Assembly (NCBI GenBank): GCA_019359695.1
Contig: JAHHGV010000041.1
Location: 1 to 64,000, forward strand
Direction of reading: 5' to 3'
Source of the DNA: Brasilonema angustatum HA4187-MV1
GTDB lineage: Bacteria > Cyanobacteriota > Cyanobacteriia > Cyanobacteriales > Nostocaceae
Length of the DNA stretch: 64,000 bases
A program made the position numbers and the translations under genes. A model generated the notes under the pieces. The model made no database searches. It was not told where the DNA came from and saw nothing but the letters and a program-made list of their open reading frames with translations. Shown piece by piece: positions 28,969-38,109 of this stretch. The first letter of the stretch is position 1. Each line of letters begins with the position of its first letter.

Positions 28969-29220
28969 TTAGTAGTAGTACTTAACGACCGCAACATCGC
29001 GGCTATTATCAATTGATTGATTGTTACCTTGGTAAGAGCTAGCTTTTGTCTCGCTATATTTTCCACCACCATTTGCTACGTTAGTAGCAGATTGATTGTT
29101 AGATTGTGAGTTCTTACCTTCGGAACTGCTCTTACCAGAAGTATAGGCTTTTGTAGCACCACCAACAATTCCGCTGATTTCTTGTTCGGTTAATTCGGTC
29201 ACAATTGTTACTACTGACAT
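28969..29220 (-). CDS. Double-glycine precursor peptide, family 1, tandem copy 3
   Basis: An 83-residue precursor: 21-residue leader MSVVTIVTELTEQEISGIVGG less its last residues is shared with the next two genes, followed by a 62-residue core. In the core 30 of 62 residues are Ser, Asn, Gln or Gly, there is no Cys, and it ends VVKYYY. The ribosome-binding site GGAAGGAA is 6 nt upstream. The final 30 codons differ strongly from the neighbouring copy while the rest is identical at DNA level. Confidence 0.88.
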   Translation of the reverse strand: MSVVTIVTELTEQEISGIVGGATKAYTSGKSSSEGKNSQSNNQSATNVANGGGKYSETKASSYQGNNQSIDNSRDVAVVKYYY

Positions 29221-29300
29221 AAAGATTCCTTCCTGGTAAAAAATAGTGTTGGGACAGTGGGATTATTTCGTTTTGAACGTACTATGGAGATAATTTCTTA

Positions 29301-29552
29301 TCAACCATAATACTTGATGTACGCTTGGTCTGCGCTATTATCAATCGATTGAGAGTTACCTTGATAAGAGCTAGCTTTTGTCTCACTCTTTTTTCCACCA
29401 CCATTTGCTACGTTAGTAGCAGATTGATTGTTAGATTGTGAGTTCTTACCTTCGGAACTGCTCTTACCAGAAGTATAGGCTTTTGTAGCACCACCAACAA
29501 TTCCGCTGATTTCTTGTTCGGTTAATTCGGTCACAATTGTTACTACTGACAT
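29301..29552 (-). CDS. Double-glycine precursor peptide, family 1, tandem copy 2
   Basis: An 83-residue precursor with the same 21-residue leader and first half of the core as tandem copy 3; residues 1-54 are encoded by identical DNA. The C-terminal third differs (SIDNSADQAYIKYYG instead of SIDNSRDVAVVKYYY). Cys-free and Ser/Asn/Gln/Gly-rich. Expected to be cleaved after IVGG by the C39 domain of the exporter. Confidence 0.88.
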   Translation of the reverse strand: MSVVTIVTELTEQEISGIVGGATKAYTSGKSSSEGKNSQSNNQSATNVANGGGKKSETKASSYQGNSQSIDNSADQAYIKYYG

Positions 29553-29632
29553 AAAGATTCCTTCCTGGTAAAAAATAGTGTTGGGACAGTGGGATTATTT
29601 CGTTTTGAACGTACTATGGAGATAATTTCTTA

Positions 29633-29887
29633 TCAACCATAATACTTGATGTACGCTTTGTCTTTGCTATTATCAATCGATTGATTCGACTCTTGATAAG
29701 AGCTAGCTGTTGTCTTGCTTCCTTTTCCTCCACCATTAGCTACGTTAGTAGCAGATTGATTGGATGATTGTGAGTTGTAACCTTCGGAACTACTGTAACC
29801 ATTAGTCTTAGCAGTTGTTTTAGCACCACCAACAATTCCGCTGATTTCTGCTTCGGTTAATTCGGTCACAATTGTTACTACTGACAT
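29633..29887 (-). CDS. Double-glycine precursor peptide, family 1, tandem copy 1
   Basis: An 84-residue precursor, first of the three in transcription order. Leader ends ELTEAEISGIVGG. The core (AKTTAKTNGYSSSEGYNSQ...) keeps the same layout as the other two copies: a SSSEGxNSQS block, SATNVANGGGK, ASSYQ and a SIDNSxDxAYIKYYG end. Tyr replaces Lys at two places. It is the oldest-looking copy and is followed by the identical-spacer pair. Confidence 0.88.
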   Translation of the reverse strand: MSVVTIVTELTEAEISGIVGGAKTTAKTNGYSSSEGYNSQSSNQSATNVANGGGKGSKTTASSYQESNQSIDNSKDKAYIKYYG

Positions 29888-30372
29888 AAAGGTTCCTTCC
29901 TGGGAAAAATAGTTTTGGGACAGTGAAATAATTTGATTGACTTAACCAAATATTGTTAATAATAAAAATCTTTAGATAGCTTGATAATTATCTGCTGATT
30001 TTTTACTATCTTAATTGCTAGATTTTACTTTCATGTAACTTCTAACAAGTTTTTGTTTGGAAAAGCTTTGTTTTTCACTATGTTTAAATAATACTACGTT
30101 AATCATTTAAATAATATAAATTTAAGATGAAGATAAGCAATACTTTTATGAAGATTAGATTTTATCTAGTTATCAAATAGCAACAAAAACCTCAAAGAAA
30201 GAAAAGTAAAAAAGGTGGAATCAATAGGAAGAAAAACTCTTATAAAAAATAAAACCTTGATATGTAAAGTAGTGAATAAATCTACAAATAAAGTTTTTTA
30301 AAGTTATTTACAGATATTGCAAGCTTTTACAGCTTAAGCAAGCTAAAACATACTAAGTTATTCATAAAAAAC
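29888..30372. other. Upstream region of the triplicated precursor genes
   Basis: AT-rich spacer whose first 150 bp align with 27362-27530 upstream of the other family-1 gene (shared TTAACCAA.ATTGTTAATAA and CTGATTTTTT). This probably contains a conserved family-1 promoter. No -10/-35 pair stands out. Beyond about 30040 the sequence is AT-rich and shows nothing I can name. Confidence 0.5.
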
Positions 30373-30674
30373 AATATCCCCGACTTCTAAAGAAGCTGGG
30401 GATATATACTTTTCTTGGATGCACAAAGGCTGAGTTTAAATGTAATCGTTCACGGGCGGAGGTCTTTTGCCTAAATGCTTAAAAAACAGTTGGCAGGCGA
30501 CTAAGGGCGGTTTTTCCTATTCAAAATTACCCAAAAAATCAAACTTAGGTTGATTTTAGTAGTGATTTCGTGGATTTCATGTTCGATTTTTTTTGCTCAC
30601 CTCGTGAACGGTTACAGTTTAAACAAAGTTGTCGTGAATCCTAATGAATAATCTCTTAACCTCAAAGAGCAACG
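30373..30674. repeat. Conserved 3' flank II, copy B, with hairpin
   Basis: Spacer downstream of the family-2 precursor at 30675, homologous to 27826-28105. Its hairpin at 30373-30404 has arms ATATCCCC/GGGGATAT around GACTTCTAAAGAAGCT, a different outer stem from copy A but the same inner CTTCTAAAGAAG. Conserved structure with changed stem sequence is worth a covariance test. Confidence 0.68.
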
Positions 30675-30947
30675 TCAAGGAACTTTAATATCAACATTTA
30701 TATTGATACCTAAACTTTTGAGAAGTTCATTGAGCGATAGTCTGGGTCTTTTACCAGAATTTTTTCCAGATTGTTGACTAGAACTCTGAACGATAGAGTC
30801 ACTTCCATTAGTTACCTGAACAGAATTTTGTGAAACTTCAGAACTATCTCCTCCCACGATTTTTTCTAATTCACTTTCGATTATTTCTTCAACAATAACT
30901 TTATAATTACTGTTGGATTGGAAACCAATTTGCTCGATATTAGCCAT
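30675..30947 (-). CDS. Double-glycine precursor peptide, family 2, copy B
   Basis: A 90-residue precursor with a 33-residue leader ending KVIVEEIIESELEKIVGG, the same length and pattern as copy A. The 57-residue core is quite different: Ser/Gln-rich first half and then a KRPRLSLNELLKSLGININVDIKVP tail that could form a short amphipathic helix plus strand. Cys-free. It is the first gene of the array in transcription order. Confidence 0.85.
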   Translation of the reverse strand: MANIEQIGFQSNSNYKVIVEEIIESELEKIVGGDSSEVSQNSVQVTNGSDSIVQSSSQQSGKNSGKRPRLSLNELLKSLGININVDIKVP

Positions 30948-32158
30948 AACTAAACTCCAAAATTGTATGTAATTTGTGCCTAGGTTCTCTTTAATAACTA
31001 ACAGTTTTTTAAAGTTTTGTCAACCAATTATAAAGATAATATTTTTCCTTACTTTTAAAATAAATTTTCCCACATTTTCTACTTTTATTATTAATAATTA
31101 CACCAATACTTAACTAAAATACACAAGTTTTCTTAGACGTTTTATCATACAACAATATTATCAGTTATTTTTAGCTATTAAACAAAAGTAAACTATCGAG
31201 GCTTAGATAAAAATTAAGCCAACAATAAAGCCTAAACTGGCTTCAGAAGCAGTAAAAACATCACGATTAAGGATTAGTAAGCGTTAGAAATTGAAAAAAT
31301 ATAGCTGCTCTAAAAGCATCAATTGCTTCAAGAAAAGTGTTCAAAGAAATGCTCGCCGGTCTTCGTCAGTTATCAGAGCTTCTTTGGTTAGCTCTTCAGT
31401 AAGCATTTAGTCCTAAATAGGTAGATTAATTTTTGACATATGATATGATTTCCCAAATCCGTAAGTCTACGGTCATTATGCTACGTTTTTCACAATTCCA
31501 ATACAATGCACTTTTTTTGGATAAGGAATCACATTTTTTTCGTACCACTCTTGGGAAAATTTACTTAAAATTTATGATTGTACATGCAAATGTATGTATA
31601 GCATAATACAACTGTCAGCATTGTAGTAGAGCACTCTCAATAGTTAATTAAACTTTTTTACACACCACAAATGATTCGTAAAAAAACAAACACCCCGACT
31701 TCGAAATCGAAGTCGGGGTTCTGAATAAAGTTAATTATCACAATAGATATGTAATAGCAGCCTACTTGAATGCAGATATACTTATAGATGCTAGACGATG
31801 GACGAGCAAGTAGGTACCGCCTACCTGCTAATATCAATAGGACTTACAAACTTGCGACGAAAAATAAAGCTTTGTGATTGCTGCCCCATGCCTAACGGCA
31901 CACTACGCGTTCGCCTCCGGCGTGCGCTTTGCGCATATGATCGCAATGACAGAATTGCGTTATTTTTGCGCAAGTCCTCACTAAGTTACGGCTAAATTAC
32001 CTCACTCACCTTAACAAGCCGAAGGCTTGACGCTACGCGTATCGCACTCTTTTGGGGCTTTCAATAATCTTTTGCTGCATTGAGACACATATAAGTTGCC
32101 TCCCACTACAATGCACAATCTTTTTGTGAGACTCACAATTTTTCGCTTTTATTCGACA
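30948..32158. other. 1.2-kb spacer between the regulator and the precursor array
   Basis: AT-rich. It should contain the promoter of the precursor array near 30960-31100 and the end of the AraC gene's transcript. A perfect hairpin CCCCGACTTCG/CGAAGTCGGGG lies at about 31694-31719. From about 31850 to 32050 there is GC-richer REP-like sequence (ACTACGCGTTCGCCTCCGG and relatives). No further GG-leader gene was found on either strand. Confidence 0.5.
31692..31722. terminator. Hairpin, possible terminator
   Basis: A near-perfect stem (ACCCCGACTTCG/CGAAGTCGGGGT type) with a tiny AAAT loop. The T-run is weak on either strand. Similar GACTTCT...GAAGTC hairpins lie in the precursor array and near 34510, so this may be a dispersed element rather than a gene-specific terminator. 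Confidence 0.4.
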
Positions 32159-32941
32159 CTACACCCCAGAGTGCTGCATTTTTCTCCAAGCTTGGGGAGT
32201 GGTTCCGTGGTACTGACGAAACTGACGAAAGAAATGACCCTCATGTTGATAACCAACTGTTAAAGCAATGTGATTTACATTTTCGTTGGTTTTTAGCAGT
32301 AAGGCACGTGCTGCTGCCATTCGGCGCTCGATGATCCAATGATTGACTGTTTTTCCCGTCTGACGTCGCACCAAATCTGTTAAGTAACCTGCGGAGTAAC
32401 CTACTGCCTGAGCTACATCGGAAAGGGCGATCGCTGAATTATAATTCTTCTCAATAAAATCAAATATTCGATTCAGTAAAGAATCAGTAGGATATATTGA
32501 GTTATGGTCTGCTGAGTCTGTAGTTTCAGCCGGAGATGGCTCAGACACGTGCTCAGACAGGGTAACACGCCAATGCTTGTTGAAAATACTTTGTTCGTCC
32601 AAACTAGCAGTGTAGATGGAGAGTTCCCTTAAGTTAGATATTTTCCTCAACAATTCCTCTATATCAGAAGACTTGTTTAGATATTTATCTATTTCCAAAT
32701 TCATATCTTGGTGTTGTTCAAGGCTACTTGTATCAAGACTGACAAAATTGAAAGGAATAACCGCTCTGACAGAGCCTTGATACAGCACTTTTATGAAACC
32801 GTAAGCATTAAGTTCAGGCATTTTTATTTCACAAACCACACAATTTTCAGGAAACACTTCTCCTGTCTGTTTTGTGGTAATTACACTATTTTCTGAGTGG
32901 GAAGCATCAACCACTTTTGCCTCTAAGTTTTTGAAAAACAT
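32159..32941 (-). CDS. AraC-family regulator with degenerate receiver-like N-terminus
   Basis: A 260-residue regulator. Residues about 160-257 are a standard AraC/XylS DNA-binding domain with two helix-turn-helix units (LSDVAQAVGYSAGYLTDLVRR and VNHIALTVGYQHEGHFFRQFR in shorter form) and the end motif GTTPQAWRK. Residues 1-115 read like a shortened CheY receiver: CVVCEIKMPELNAYGFIKVL lines up with the usual VLDIRMPGMSG segment, with Glu in place of the phosphoacceptor Asp, and the first acidic strand is missing. It lies next to the peptide locus on the same strand and may control it; this is inference from position. Confidence 0.8.
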   Translation of the reverse strand: MFFKNLEAKVVDASHSENSVITTKQTGEVFPENCVVCEIKMPELNAYGFIKVLYQGSVRAVIPFNFVSLDTSSLEQHQDMNLEIDKYLNKSSDIEELLRKISNLRELSIYTASLDEQSIFNKHWRVTLSEHVSEPSPAETTDSADHNSIYPTDSLLNRIFDFIEKNYNSAIALSDVAQAVGYSAGYLTDLVRRQTGKTVNHWIIERRMAAARALLLKTNENVNHIALTVGYQHEGHFFRQFRQYHGTTPQAWRKMQHSGV

Positions 32942-34590
32942 GTTACAGCCCTTGCACCTGATTTTTTATGATCACAAAAGTCATCTGATGTTTCCGATAT
33001 TTAATTTGTTGCTCAGAGATATGAGCAAAAGAGACTTGTGTTGGTAGTAAGATGAAACATGATGATAGACACAAATCAATAAAATAACTTCAATAATTCA
33101 TTGGTTATTTTAGACGATAATGCCGAAAAAGAATGAAAAGTTTTCTTTTTTTGCAAATTATGATGAATGAGAAGTTATTGTTATTTGGACATTTTTTACT
33201 GGTAGGTAATACGAAAGAAAGTCGTCTTAACAAAGGAATTTATAAGTTGACTTCATTTCTCAAAACATTTTTTTTGAGGAAAAAGCCTGAAAAAACGTAA
33301 TTTCTTCTCAAAAATGTGTTTTAAACTACGTTGACATATAACATACATGAAAAATACCATATATAATCCGTATTTTACAAGAATCAACTTTAAAGATTTC
33401 TTAAAGAAGTATTGACATCATATTTTTTTATAAAATAAAAAAAAGCTTGAAAAATCACTTTGAAACGCACGGTAAATATATCTAAAAAAGTTTGACAAAT
33501 CAATATTTTTATGGTCCAAGACGAGATTATTCATTTTTGAGTATTAAGCTAAAGTTTGCCAAATAAAATTACTTTTGTGGGTAGTTGTGCATTAGACATC
33601 AATTTTTCGGAGGCTCAGCACCTGCCATCAGATAGAGTTTTGAGAATTGAGAAAAGTAACAAAGTAACTAGACAATCGTACAAAAACCTGCTAAAAAATA
33701 AAATTCAAAATCGGAATTTTTATTGATTAATTTATTCACAAAATATACTGTTTCGTTTGTGCGATAAGCCCGCTTGCTGACTTCTTGTGCGTATCGCCAA
33801 AGTTAGCAGTATGCTTTACAAACGCTTCACGCACAATCTTTCGTATTATTCAGTTCTTTAGCTCAACGAGAAATAGATAAAGTTAATATGTTTGTGTAAA
33901 GTTATATTAGCAGGAGCGTAAAATTCACAAATATTGGATTTTGTCAATAATCTAAATTGGTCAATCAATTTTGGATTTTGGATTTTGGATTAACTTCACC
34001 CTAAAGGTGAGGAGCTTGAAGAATTTTGAATTTGGGATTGAGGAATTAATTCCGTCCAAGAAGGACGGGGCTTGTACCGACCAACAACGCCAAGTACCAA
34101 GTGAGGGAAACAAGGACTATGGCACAAAGTGCCACGCTACGCTATCAGTATTGGCTCCCCAATCTAAAATCTAAAATTTAAAATCTAAAATTGTTTCGGT
34201 CAATTAATGCCCCAATTAGAGCTACAGGTTGGTTTCAAGAGGCGCTTTGGAGCAAGGGAGCGCTTGGGTGCAGGGGAGCCAGTACTTGATGAGGGGAGCC
34301 ACTGCGTTGGGCGGCGTGCCGCTCTTGTTGCATGTGGCGTTCTCCGTCCGTAGGTATCTGGTGACGACAACCGGCTGCAGGAGGGTTTCCCTACCTAGGC
34401 GACGGGCGTTCCCGATAGCCGTAAGGCGTGGCGTTAGCCATAGGGCGTGAGAAGAAATTACATCGGTAATCTTACACTCAGCAAGGGGAGTAAATCATTC
34501 ATGAAAAACAAGATCCACGACAACTTCTGCGAAGTCGGGGATCTATATCTTCAATTTATGCGCTACGCGCAGGCACTTTCACCAAATCTA
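32942..34590. other. 1.6-kb AT-rich spacer with repeats
   Basis: No gene supported. 32942-33900 is very AT-rich and probably holds the AraC-gene promoter. Heptamer repeats occur at 33969-33991 (TTTGGAT)n and 34160-34190 (AAAATCT)n. Small hairpins lie at 34052-34068 (CGTCC/GGACG) and about 34510-34545. A GC-rich dispersed block lies at 34225-34450. Confidence 0.5.
34225..34450. repeat. GC-rich dispersed repeat block 3
   Basis: Contains two copies of GGGGAGCCA(G/C)T, then GGCGTTCTCCGTCCGTAGG, CCTAGGCGACGGGCGTT and GCCGTAAGGCGTGGCG, all related to modules in blocks near 1795, 9650, 19400 and 60090. GC content is far above the flanking spacer. A 73-codon frame across it is repeat translation. 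Confidence 0.6.
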
Positions 34591-36366
34591 TTAACGCCAG
34601 CCTAAAAAGCGTAACCCAGGGACAATAAGGTAATGACTCACCCCCAAAAAGAAGCTTAGAAAAACGCCGACAAAACCAAAAAAAGTTACTGGAAGCCAGA
34701 GTTCGTTCCAGTTGGGTGAACTGAGGAAGTCGAATATATTTGTTGGAAATCCTAAAAGAACGAAAACCGCGAAGACAACAGCGGTGCCAAACGCAGCAAC
34801 TATAGCGTGAACGATATGATGGCTACGAAGACCCAAACTAATAGTGAGCAGAGAAACAGCTGCCAAAATCAATCCGAGTAATCTCTCACCACCCTGTTGT
34901 GGTGTGAACAATTGTAAAACTAGCCAAGCGAATCCATAACTGATAATGCCCATAATCGATGTTACAAAAAACCGTCGCTTCTGACCAAAACCCCGTGCAA
35001 GTGTTAGTCCCCATGCGGTTCCCAAGCCAGCACCTGCAAACAAAAGAAGCTCTAAGCCTGAAATAGCTGGGGTTGTGAGACTCAACTCGGGTAGTTGATC
35101 AGATATAAATTTGGTAATTTGTTCGTCTATGGTTGTCTGTGAAGCTAAAACAAAGCCACCTATAGTACCAAAACTAGCGCCGATACCAGTCAGAAGGATT
35201 GTCCAAAATGTGTCCAGACAAGCGAAAAAAATCTTGAAAATTGCCTTTAGTATAAATAGAGTTGTTTGACCGACGGCGTGAGCAGAGGTCGTAAGTGCTT
35301 GTCCTACAGAGTCCTCCACTTGAACCAAAATCCCCTTGGCTTGTCCAAATCCTTGCCCAAAAGATTGCTTAACTTGGGAAAGAACCCCCTGCTGTGGTGA
35401 AACTCGGGAAATTTTTTCTAAACGTTTTTGAACAGTTGCTGCATTTGCTGGACGCGATCGCCCATCTTCTTGCACCATCTCATCAAGCAAATCTGCCAGT
35501 TGGGAATTGACATTGACCACTTTGCGCCAAAGCAACTCCCCAGTTACCTGATTCTCCATATCGCTAAGAGATTTGCCCGTTAACATCTCAATCATCGTTC
35601 GACCAAGGGCATAAAAATCAGCACCCGGTCCAATAATACCCCCAATAATTTGTTCTGGGGGACTGTAGCCAGAAGAATACAACCTGGTTGAGGAAGGTTT
35701 TAAACCAAACAGGTTGGAACTATATTGTTTTGCTCCCCCAAAATCAATCAGCACCAGCTGATCTTTCCTCGTTCCCCCCTTATTTACGGAACCTTGCGAG
35801 GTACGCAGCATTAAATTAGAAGGTTTGATATCGCGATGAATTATCTTGCGACTATGTAACTCTTGTAAAATCTCCACAGCTTGGACAAGCCAGTTTAAAA
35901 TCCACTCCTGAGGACAGCCTTGGGGATACTGCTGGAAAACTTCCTCTAAAGTTTGACCGTGAATTTTTTCCATCACCAGACAATTGAACTGGTAAGGCGT
36001 GAGATTGGTTTGTGGAGTTGTTACAGAGAATATCTCTACAGAAAAATATCCATCAGCATCAACTCTCGGAACACCCGGATGTCGCAAACTTTTTAAAACC
36101 GTCGCCTCTTGGGCAAACAATTCCAGCGCCTTGGGTGAACTTTCCATCAACACTTTCAGCACTTTTTCGGTTTGTGTCTTTTGATCCCAAACTGTGTAAA
36201 TTTGGGCAAAACCACCTGATCCCAAACGCTGGAGTGGGATATAGCGGTCTAAAAGTTGTAGCGGTGCGCCACAGGTGTGGCAAAATTTGTTTCCCCAAGG
36301 CTGGGGATAGGGACGCGGACAGTCTGAATTGATGCAATGAACTGCATTTTGATTAGTGTGAAACAC
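34591..36366 (-). CDS. Membrane-anchored Ser/Thr protein kinase with N-terminal zinc ribbon
   Basis: 591 residues from a GTG start. Cys11, Cys16, Cys29 and Cys32 form a probable zinc ribbon, common in cyanobacterial kinases. The Hanks-type kinase domain spans about 43-315: LGSGGFAQIY (49-58), probable ATP Lys71, IIHRDIKPSNLML (HRD at 177-179), IDFGGAK (DFG at 208-210) and SGYSPPEQ. All catalytic residues are present. The C-terminal half has about five or six hydrophobic helices (from about 375) with no extracellular sensor domain I can name. It is probably a membrane signalling kinase; substrate unknown. Confidence 0.92.
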   Translation of the reverse strand: MFHTNQNAVHCINSDCPRPYPQPWGNKFCHTCGAPLQLLDRYIPLQRLGSGGFAQIYTVWDQKTQTEKVLKVLMESSPKALELFAQEATVLKSLRHPGVPRVDADGYFSVEIFSVTTPQTNLTPYQFNCLVMEKIHGQTLEEVFQQYPQGCPQEWILNWLVQAVEILQELHSRKIIHRDIKPSNLMLRTSQGSVNKGGTRKDQLVLIDFGGAKQYSSNLFGLKPSSTRLYSSGYSPPEQIIGGIIGPGADFYALGRTMIEMLTGKSLSDMENQVTGELLWRKVVNVNSQLADLLDEMVQEDGRSRPANAATVQKRLEKISRVSPQQGVLSQVKQSFGQGFGQAKGILVQVEDSVGQALTTSAHAVGQTTLFILKAIFKIFFACLDTFWTILLTGIGASFGTIGGFVLASQTTIDEQITKFISDQLPELSLTTPAISGLELLLFAGAGLGTAWGLTLARGFGQKRRFFVTSIMGIISYGFAWLVLQLFTPQQGGERLLGLILAAVSLLTISLGLRSHHIVHAIVAAFGTAVVFAVFVLLGFPTNIFDFLSSPNWNELWLPVTFFGFVGVFLSFFLGVSHYLIVPGLRFLGWR

Positions 36367-36504
36367 AAGCGCTCAAAGACATAGCCTGAGTCGATTGTAC
36401 ATAACTGGAGACGGGGAAATGGTTCGTAGTTAGTGGTTAGTGGGTGAGTAGTCCTTTTTCACAGCCAACTCGTAAGCAGCTAACTACTCACAATTCCCCA
36501 TTTT

Positions 36505-38109
36505 CTAGCAGCGAGATCCATCCCAAGTCATAGGGAAGGCATATTCCGATGACGAGGATAAATCGTTATTGTTGCTCAAAGTTTCTTTATCCAAAACTTT
36601 GATAACTTTGTTATAAGTTTCTTCTGCCTGTTGTGGAGAATTACCTATACTTGTCAATCCCAACTTACCAAACTGGGAAAGACAACCCATCAAGTGAAAT
36701 ACCGTGCCTGTTTCGGTTCCAGTGTCAAAGTGTAGCCTATGACGAGCGATGATGTCCATGAAATCGTTGGGCAAAAGCCCCCGATAGCAGTCTTTTTGTA
36801 AGTTATCAGTAGCCATGTAGTATTTGGGACGGCCTTGCTGAGTGTAAAATAAACCCGTTGAGAGTTCATAGCGACCGTTAGTTAATAATTTCAGACTCAT
36901 AAAGGGATGCGTCGTACCACCTTTACGTAGGTTAATTTCAATTGCTTGAATGTCCCACTGTCCATCACCGTTGTCAACGGCGATAAAATCAACTGCAAAT
37001 CTTTCTAATGCACCTTTGTCTGCCAAATTTTTGCCAACTTTTAACCCTATCTGCTGCAATTGCAGTCGATACGTTTCATCGGCAGGAAATTCGCAACCCA
37101 GATAAACTTGACCGTCAGGTCCTCCCAGAATTTGGTCGTGGGTTGAGAGGATTTCCACCTCGCCATTGGGTGTAATAAGTCCTTGGACGCTGGGCGATCG
37201 CTTGACTTCTCCTTCCAGGAACGCCTCAACAATTGCCCCTAACTCAGGTATTTTTCGCGAAAATGTCTCCCAATTCTCTTCTTTGGCTTGAAAGCGCATA
37301 GTTTTCAAGGACTCGCTCATCGCTGTTACTCGTTCCTCATGAGAACTAGCAGGAGGTGCTAAATTCAAAATCGGTCTTAAGTCCAAGAGCGCATTTCCTT
37401 CTCCAGAGATTCCTTCGTTGAGTTTTACCACAATCCGTTTTAATGTCGGCTGGCGTTCCCACAATTCGGCTGCTGCTTGTGCCAAATCTGTATCATTCCA
37501 AACACTCTGGCAACCATCTGGAAACGGAACTCCGCTTTCTGCAAATATTTGCCTACTGCCACTTTTCGTCCCCCAAATTTGCGAATCTGGTGCGGCAGCG
37601 TACAGCGGCACTCCCAATTTTAAAGACAATTCTGCTTCTAATTCTGTGGAATTATAGCATACCATAAATGATTTTTCAACCCTTAAGGCTTGATGAATTT
37701 GCTTTAGCAAGCGGGGGCGTTCTAAAATCTTTTGAGTAAGGGGTTTGGGAGAGGAATCGTAAGTGGAAAGTAGCAGCAAGCGATTGCGAGCATGAGAAAA
37801 AGGAATTCCCGGTAAAAGTTGCAGATAGTAATCAATGACGCTGGGATGCATTGGCATTGATGTGATATAAATCAGTCGAGTGCAGGGATTCTGCAATTGA
37901 ATCAAGTAAAACAGCAGTCGTTCCTCATAATGCTCAAAACCTTCGATTTTTTTGAGTTCTCCCTGGTCAATGCTCAAGGAGGGAATAACTAAAATATCCG
38001 CGTCGCTGTTCTCAAATTCCTGGACAGTTTTCCAGCGTTCGCTTAAAGTTAACTGAAGATTCCGAAACTTGTCAATTTGTTCATTAGAAAAAATATCAAG
38101 TTTTTGCAT
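36505..38109 (-). CDS. ATP-grasp ligase-like protein (PGM1-related)
   Basis: A 534-residue protein with an ATP-grasp core resembling the PGM1/peptide-ligase-related family: YAAAPDSQIWGTKSGSRQIF, KRIVVKLNEGISGEGNALL (ATP-binding), VQGLITPNGEVEILSTHDQ and the metal-binding end AIEINLRKGGTTHPF. The N-terminal 150 residues resemble a preATP-grasp domain. It should form an amide bond between a carboxylate and an amine, but the substrates are not evident. No partner genes are close; the kinase gene follows 138 bp downstream on the same strand. Confidence 0.8.
   Translation of the reverse strand: MQKLDIFSNEQIDKFRNLQLTLSERWKTVQEFENSDADILVIPSLSIDQGELKKIEGFEHYEERLLFYLIQLQNPCTRLIYITSMPMHPSVIDYYLQLLPGIPFSHARNRLLLLSTYDSSPKPLTQKILERPRLLKQIHQALRVEKSFMVCYNSTELEAELSLKLGVPLYAAAPDSQIWGTKSGSRQIFAESGVPFPDGCQSVWNDTDLAQAAAELWERQPTLKRIVVKLNEGISGEGNALLDLRPILNLAPPASSHEERVTAMSESLKTMRFQAKEENWETFSRKIPELGAIVEAFLEGEVKRSPSVQGLITPNGEVEILSTHDQILGGPDGQVYLGCEFPADETYRLQLQQIGLKVGKNLADKGALERFAVDFIAVDNGDGQWDIQAIEINLRKGGTTHPFMSLKLLTNGRYELSTGLFYTQQGRPKYYMATDNLQKDCYRGLLPNDFMDIIARHRLHFDTGTETGTVFHLMGCLSQFGKLGLTSIGNSPQQAEETYNKVIKVLDKETLSNNNDLSSSSEYAFPMTWDGSRC

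Larger units (their letters stand above)
28969..29960. repeat. 332-bp tandem triplication of a precursor gene
   Basis: Three gene-plus-spacer units begin at 28969, 29301 and 29633, an exact 332-bp period. The 80-bp spacers 29221-29300 and 29553-29632 are identical. The run 29059-29326 matches 29391-29658 without a difference. The outermost unit (29633) is the most divergent. Confidence 0.92.

Noticed and set aside
31341-31406. 21-codon minus-strand frame (MLTEELTKEALITDEDRRAFL in two parts) resembling the start of a long RiPP leader
   Set aside because: Too short and stopped; no GG site and no continuation in another frame that I could join with confidence.
34229-34450. 73-codon frame in the GC-rich block
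   Set aside because: The sequence is a mosaic of dispersed repeats seen in other spacers, with no protein-family resemblance.
36505-38109. ATP-grasp protein as a graspetide-type tailoring enzyme for the precursors
   Set aside because: It is 5.5 kb away, separated by the AraC gene and a kinase, and reads as a PGM1-related ligase. The precursor cores lack the typical graspetide motifs.
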